DNA of 8,589 bases from an uncultured Rubrobacteraceae bacterium (GTDB lineage: Bacteria; Actinomycetota; Rubrobacteria; Rubrobacterales; Rubrobacteraceae), in NCBI GenBank assembly GCA_902805985.1, contig CADCUW010000016.1, positions 1-8,589 on the forward strand, written 5' to 3'. The notes beneath the pieces were generated by a model. It saw nothing but the letters and a program-made list of their open reading frames with translations. It searched no databases and was not told the origin of the DNA. A program made the translations under genes and the position numbers. Below are positions 5,508-8,589 of the stretch, piece after piece (within the stretch, counting starts at the first letter, position 1; every line of letters starts with the position of its first letter).

Positions 5508-6699
5508 CCCGATGGAAGAGATACTGGAAGACATCAAGGCCGGCAAGATGGTCATCGTCTGCGACGACGAGGACAGGGAGAACGAGGGCGACCTGACGAT
5601 GGCCGCCGAGCTCGTGACCGCCGACGATATCAACTTCATGGCGACGCACGGCCGAGGGCTCATCTGCCTGCCGATGGCCGAGGAGCTTGTGGACAGGCTC
5701 GACATCCCGCCGATGACCGTCCACAACTCGTCGCGCATGGGCACGGGCTTCACCGCCTCCATCGAGGCCAGGGAGGGCATCACCACCGGTATCTCGGCCG
5801 CTGACAGGGCGCACACTTGCCGGGTGGCCGTCGACGACGCGACCGGGCCCGAGGACCTCGCGATGCCGGGCCACGTCTTCCCCTTGAGGGCGAAGCCGGG
5901 CGGTGTCCTACAGCGGGCGGGCCAGACGGAGGCGGCCGTGGACCTCGCCAGGTTGGCGGGGCTCAAGCCGGCCGGGGTGATCTGCGAGGTCATGAAAGAG
6001 GACGGCACGATGGCCCGGGTGCCTGACCTCGAGAAGTTCTCGGCCGAGCACGACGTCAAGCTCGTCACCACGGCCCAGATCATCGAGTACCGTCACGCCT
6101 TCGAGACGCAGGTCAAGTGCGCCGTGGAGACGAAGCTGCCCACGCCCTACGGCGAGTTCCGCCTGAGGGCCTACGAGAGCGAGGTGGACGACCTCACCCA
6201 CCTGGCCCTCATCATGGGCGAGCCCGAGGGCAAGGAGGACGTGCTGGTGCGCGTCCACTCCGCCTGTCTTACGGGAGACGCGCTTCACTCCCTGCGCTGC
6301 GACTGCGGCGAGCAGCTCGAGGCGGCGATGGAGCTCGTCGCGCGCGAGGGCGAGGGTGTGATCGTCTACATGCAGCAGGAGGGCCGCGGCATCGGCCTGC
6401 TCAACAAGATGAAGGCCTACCACCTCCAGGACGAGGGCATGGACACCGTCGAGGCAAACCAGAAGCTCGGCCTCGCCCCGGATCTCAGGGACTACGGCGT
6501 GGGGGCCCAGATCCTCAAGGACCTCGACCTCAAGCGCATCCGGCTGCTCACGAACAACCTGACCAAGGTCGTTGGCCTCAGGGGCTTCGGGCTGGAGATC
6601 ACGGAGCGCGTGCCGCTGGAGATGGCGCCCAACGGCCACAACGAGCGTTACCTCAAGACCAAGCGCGAGAAGCTCAACCACGTCTTCGACAAGATCTAG
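5497..6699 (+). CDS. ribBA: Bifunctional DHBP synthase / GTP cyclohydrolase II
   Basis: This 400-residue fusion would supply both riboflavin precursors: DHBP from ribulose 5-phosphate and the diaminopyrimidine from GTP. Residues 1-200 are the DHBP synthase domain with DDEDRENEGDL (23-33), GTGFTASIEAREGITTG, SAADR and PGHVFPLRA (His126). Residues 205-400 are GTP cyclohydrolase II. Its zinc site is Cys257-x10-Cys268-x-Cys270, followed by YMQQEGRGIGL, GLAPDLRDYGVGAQIL and ERVPLE. One key residue is unusual: the GHTEA motif reads GQTEA, with Gln143 (CAG at 5923-5925) where E. coli His153 is a metal ligand. This raises the question whether the first domain is active. Smaller differences are HSAC for the common HSEC, and NNLTK for NNPxK. 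ATG 5497 has AGGAG (5484-5488) 8 bases upstream and overlaps ribE by 11 bases. Confidence 0.95.
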   Translation: MPFSPMEEILEDIKAGKMVIVCDDEDRENEGDLTMAAELVTADDINFMATHGRGLICLPMAEELVDRLDIPPMTVHNSSRMGTGFTASIEAREGITTGISAADRAHTCRVAVDDATGPEDLAMPGHVFPLRAKPGGVLQRAGQTEAAVDLARLAGLKPAGVICEVMKEDGTMARVPDLEKFSAEHDVKLVTTAQIIEYRHAFETQVKCAVETKLPTPYGEFRLRAYESEVDDLTHLALIMGEPEGKEDVLVRVHSACLTGDALHSLRCDCGEQLEAAMELVAREGEGVIVYMQQEGRGIGLLNKMKAYHLQDEGMDTVEANQKLGLAPDLRDYGVGAQILKDLDLKRIRLLTNNLTKVVGLRGFGLEITERVPLEMAPNGHNERYLKTKREKLNHVFDKI

Positions 6700-6711
6700 G
6701 AGGATGAGGTC

Positions 6712-7233
6712 TTGCTGAGGGAGGATGGCGCCAACCACATAGAGGGGACGCTCTCGGCGGGCGGCCGGTCCTTCGGGATCGTCGCCTCCCGCTTCAACGA
6801 CTTCATAGTAAAGGCGCTCCTGGACGGTGCCCTCGACGCCGTCCGTCGCCACGGCGGTGACCCGGGCTCCGTGGACGTCGCCTGGGTGCCGGGCTCCTAC
6901 GAGATACCGGTGGCCGCCAGGGAGATGGCGAGGACGGGCCGCTACGACGCCGTCATCTGCCTGGGAGCCGTGATCCGGGGTTCCACCGCCCACTTCGACT
7001 ACGTCGCTGGCGGCGCCTCGAACGGCATCTCCGCCGTGGCCCTGGAGACGGGCGTCCCTACGATCTTCGGCGTCATCACCACCGAGACGATAGAGCAGGC
7101 CATAGAACGCGCCGGCACCAAGATGGGCAACAAGGGCTTCGAGGCCGCCGTCTCAGCCATCGAGATGGCCGACCTTCTGCCGCGCATCAGGCAGGGCGCG
7201 ACGGATGCCGCCGTGACCGACGGCAACAGATAG
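6712..7233 (+). CDS. ribH: 6,7-dimethyl-8-ribityllumazine synthase
   Basis: RibH condenses DHBP with the ribitylaminopyrimidine to make lumazine, the substrate of riboflavin synthase. It usually forms pentamers or 60-subunit shells. The 173-residue product shows [10 protein letters not shown] (23-32), [23 protein letters not shown] with the catalytic His in [21 protein letters not shown], and [11 protein letters not shown]. The start is TTG 6712, 8 bases after AGGAGG (6698-6703), which overlaps the ribBA stop. Nearby ATGs at 6704 and 6725 are out of frame, so TTG is required. The N-terminal arm and a roughly 20-residue tail after the last helix make it a little longer than many homologues. 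It is the last gene of the riboflavin operon. Confidence 0.95.
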   Translation: MLREDGANHIEGTLSAGGRSFGIVASRFNDFIVKALLDGALDAVRRHGGDPGSVDVAWVPGSYEIPVAAREMARTGRYDAVICLGAVIRGSTAHFDYVAGGASNGISAVALETGVPTIFGVITTETIEQAIERAGTKMGNKGFEAAVSAIEMADLLPRIRQGATDAAVTDGNR

Positions 7234-7254
7234 GGACGCCCCGGAGGGCGCCCC
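7233..7254 (+). terminator. Hairpin directly after ribH, possible terminator
   Basis: GGGACGCCC (7233-7241) pairs with GGGCGCCCC (7246-7254) around a CGGA loop, with one A-C mismatch. The stem begins at the last base of the ribH stop codon. No T-run follows, so intrinsic termination would be weak. It may act together with the hairpin at 7274-7296. Confidence 0.4.
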
Positions 7255-7273
7255 TGGAGAATCGTCGTGTGTG

Positions 7274-7296
7274 GTAGGAGCGGTTCGGGCTCCTAC
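7274..7296. terminator. Bidirectional hairpin between convergent ribH and rpmB
   Basis: GTAGGAGC (7274-7281) and GCTCCTAC (7289-7296) form a perfect 8-bp stem with a 7-base loop, GGTTCGG. It sits 40 bases after ribH and 12 bases after the rpmB stop codon read on the minus strand, an ideal place for a shared terminator. Neither strand has a strong T-run afterwards, so factor-assisted termination or mRNA 3'-end protection is possible. Confidence 0.55.
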
Positions 7297-7308
7297 GTTA
7301 CGGGTGCG

Positions 7309-7527
7309 TCAGGCGTTCTGGGCGACGGGCGCCTTCGCGACGGCCTTCTGGACCTTGAACCCTTTCAGGCACGAGGTGCAGGTCCACACGCGCTTGGTCG
7401 TGCGGCCTTCCTGGATACGGACCTTCTGCAGGTTCGGGTTCCAGCGGCGGCGCGTCGCGCGCAGGGAGTGGCTCCTCGCGTTGCCGTACTCTGGCTTCTT
7501 TCCGCAGGAATAACAGACCTTCGCCAC
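7309..7527 (-). CDS. rpmB: Large-subunit ribosomal protein bL28 (zinc-ribbon form)
   Basis: The 72-residue protein is a structural component of the 50S subunit. It begins MAKVCYSCGKKPEYGN and continues with SHSLRATRRRWNPNLQKVRI, the typical L28 core. Cysteine pairs Cys5-x2-Cys8 and Cys50-x2-Cys53 form the zinc ribbon of the C-plus version of L28. A short Ala/Lys/Val tail follows residue 56. The GTG start at 7527 has AGGAG (7536-7540, minus strand) at 8 bases. It is monocistronic, convergent with ribH and divergent from the fakA-like gene. The rpmB next to a DAK2/FakA gene is a common bacterial arrangement, although the Asp23-family gene often found between them is absent. Confidence 0.95.
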   Translation of the reverse strand: MAKVCYSCGKKPEYGNARSHSLRATRRRWNPNLQKVRIQEGRTTKRVWTCTSCLKGFKVQKAVAKAPVAQNA

Positions 7528-7541
7528 TTCAATTTCTCCTG

Positions 7542-7550
7542 TGCTAGGAT
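7542..7550 (+). promoter_or_regulatory. Candidate extended -10 element for the fakA-like gene
   Basis: TGCTAGGAT (TG at 7542-7543, TAGGAT at 7545-7550) resembles an extended -10 on the plus strand. The start of transcription would be near 7557, giving a leader of about 150 bases. No convincing -35 is seen (TTCGCC at 7520-7525 has a 19-base gap). It overlaps the rpmB leader, so the two divergent transcripts would overlap. Confidence 0.3.
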
Positions 7551-7611
7551 ACCGGTCGAATTTGGGGACCCCGGCGCGCCGCTAAGGGCCGGCTCCGGGC
7601 GTCGGGCAGGG

Positions 7612-7620
7612 ATTGTACCA
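7612..7620 (-). promoter_or_regulatory. Candidate extended -10 promoter of rpmB
   Basis: On the minus strand this reads TGGTACAAT, an extended -10 element (TGn followed by TACAAT). Transcription would start near 7605 and give rpmB a leader of about 78 bases. No good -35 lies at the usual distance, which is acceptable for extended -10 promoters. A nearer TATCCT (7546-7551, minus strand) is too close to the ribosome site to serve. Confidence 0.4.
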
Positions 7621-7709
7621 GATAGTCGCGGGCAGACAGGGACGCGCGGGAGCCTCAGGGTTCTTCCGAACGAGCACGTCAGGAGTCGCGTGGAGACAGA
7701 GGCGAAGGG

Positions 7710-8589
7710 GTGGATGCAATGGCGGTAAAGGTGGCCTCCATGGGGGCAGCGGCGCACGCCGCCCTCAAGGCCCAGGTCGCCAGGATCAACGCCCTCAACG
7801 TCTACCCCGTCCCCGACGGCGACACCGGCACCAACATGCTTCTCACGCTAGAGTCGACCCTCAAAGACGCGGCCGACGCCGATTATTCGAGCCCGGAGGA
7901 GGCGAGCCGGGCGGTGGCGCGGGCCGCGCTGATGGGCGCCAGGGGCAACTCCGGTGTGATCCTCTCGCAGATGATCCGGGGTGCCTGCGACGTCCTCGCG
8001 GAACACGGAGCGCTGGACGCCGCCACCTTCGCCGCCGCCATGGACGGCGCCAGAGAGAGGGCCTACGCCTCCGTGCGGGAGCCCGTCGAGGGCACCATGC
8101 TTACCGTCATAAAGGACGCCGCCCGCGCCGCCGTCGGGGCCGTGGAGGGCGGCGAGGATGACCTGCCGGCCGTGATCCGGGCCTCGGCCGTCGAGGCCCA
8201 CGAGTCCGTGCGCCGAACACCGGAGTTGCTCGACGTCCTGCGCGACGCCGGTGTTGTGGACGCCGGGGGCCTCGCGGTCGCCGTGATACTGGACGGCCTC
8301 TACGCCTGCGTGACGGGCGAGGAGATAGAGAGCACCTTCGAGGCTGACGACGACGCGCCGGACCTGACGGCGATCCACGCTGAGGAGGAGGGCTGGGGCT
8401 ACTGCACCCAGTTCGTCGTGTCGGGCTTCTCCGGCGAGGCGGAGGAGTTCGAGGAGCACGTGTACGGAAACGGGAAGAGCGTGCTCGTCATCGCGGACGA
8501 GGACACGGTGAACGTCCACGTCCACACCCAGGACCCGGGCGCGATGCTCTCCTACGCCGGCGGCTTCGGGCGGCTGGCGCGGGTCAAGA
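7710..8589 (+). CDS. fakA: DAK2-domain fatty acid kinase subunit, FakA/YloV type (partial, runs off the window)
   Basis: FakA phosphorylates fatty acids held by a FakB (DegV-family) partner in Gram-positive bacteria; the kinase fold is shared with the dihydroxyacetone kinase DhaL domain. The visible 293 residues contain the hallmark ALNVYPVPDGDTGTNM (28-43), whose aspartates bind Mg-ATP, then GARGNSGVILSQMIRG, EGTMLTVIKDA, LLDVLRDAGVVDAGGLAV, the middle-domain GYCTQFVV segment and VNVHVHTQDPG. The C-terminal part is beyond the window end. GTG 7710 has AGAGG (7698-7702) 7 bases upstream and roughly keeps the family's usual N-terminal length. ATG 7719 with GAAGGGG (7704-7710) is an equally possible start. 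A TAG at 7623-7625 limits the frame upstream. FakA function is inferred from the family; no FakB gene is visible here. Confidence 0.88.
   Translation, partial: MDAMAVKVASMGAAAHAALKAQVARINALNVYPVPDGDTGTNMLLTLESTLKDAADADYSSPEEASRAVARAALMGARGNSGVILSQMIRGACDVLAEHGALDAATFAAAMDGARERAYASVREPVEGTMLTVIKDAARAAVGAVEGGEDDLPAVIRASAVEAHESVRRTPELLDVLRDAGVVDAGGLAVAVILDGLYACVTGEEIESTFEADDDAPDLTAIHAEEEGWGYCTQFVVSGFSGEAEEFEEHVYGNGKSVLVIADEDTVNVHVHTQDPGAMLSYAGGFGRLARVK

Noticed and set aside
4875..6083. Long minus-strand open frame (402 codons) antisense to ribE and ribBA
   Set aside because: It is a shadow of two firmly identified genes; GC-rich codons leave few stops on the opposite strand, and the translation shows no domain.
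5908..6993. Minus-strand open frame (361 codons) antisense to ribBA and ribH
   Set aside because: Same cause: low-complexity Leu/Val/Gly/His-rich translation opposite conserved coding sequence.
7271..7300. tRNA-like T-arm suggested by GGTTCGG within a stem
   Set aside because: There is no acceptor, D or anticodon arm around it; the stem fits a terminator better.
7613..8161. Plus-strand open frame (182 codons) overlapping the start of the fakA-like gene
   Set aside because: The Arg/Gly-rich translation is the wrong frame; the frame with the PVPDGDTGTNM motif is the real gene.
1..8589. CRISPR array, prophage, secretion or defence cluster
   Set aside because: No regularly spaced repeats and no cas, phage structural, nuclease or helicase motifs were found in any frame.

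Overview
The window is high-GC bacterial DNA that most resembles the deep-branching actinobacterial lineage of Rubrobacter and relatives. The clues are the codon use, an rpe-ribD-ribE-ribBA-ribH gene order like that of actinobacteria, GTG/TTG starts behind strong Shine-Dalgarno sequences, and a four-cysteine form of ribosomal protein L28. The genus is an inference from gene content, not from a search.

Left part (1-2090): an accessory stretch. It opens with the last 39 codons of a transposase, probably IS982 family. An unusually AT-rich promoter region follows and drives an XRE-type regulator with a long helical tail. Next comes a gene of the uncharacterised 'NALKSTGPKTPEGK' family, then about 310 bp without a gene. 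A small multi-pass membrane protein of unknown function (2087-2638, minus strand) separates this stretch from the core genes.

Middle part (2787-7260): a complete riboflavin locus. rpe (ribulose-phosphate 3-epimerase) has its own promoter. A second good promoter (3551-3579) precedes an FMN riboswitch (3590-3756), which controls ribD, ribE, ribBA and ribH. These four genes are packed tightly: two overlap their upstream neighbour by 20 and 11 nt, and ribH starts 12 nt after ribBA. Together they encode the pathway enzymes from GTP and ribulose 5-phosphate to riboflavin, apart from the phosphatase step usually supplied elsewhere. Rpe links to the pentose-phosphate pool that provides the ribulose 5-phosphate. 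The 3' strand of riboswitch helix P1 contains the ribD Shine-Dalgarno sequence, so FMN binding could close the ribosome site directly.

Right part (7274-8589): a hairpin between convergent genes, then rpmB (L28) on the minus strand. Divergent from it is the start of a DAK2/FakA-type fatty acid kinase gene that runs off the window.

No wholly new system is evident. The points most worth checking are: a His-to-Gln change at the predicted metal-ligand position of the DHBP synthase half of RibBA; extra hairpins in loops L3 and L5 of the FMN riboswitch together with its direct overlap of the ribosome site and two possible ribD starts; and the poorly understood XRE/'STGPKTPEGK' pair beside an insertion-sequence remnant.
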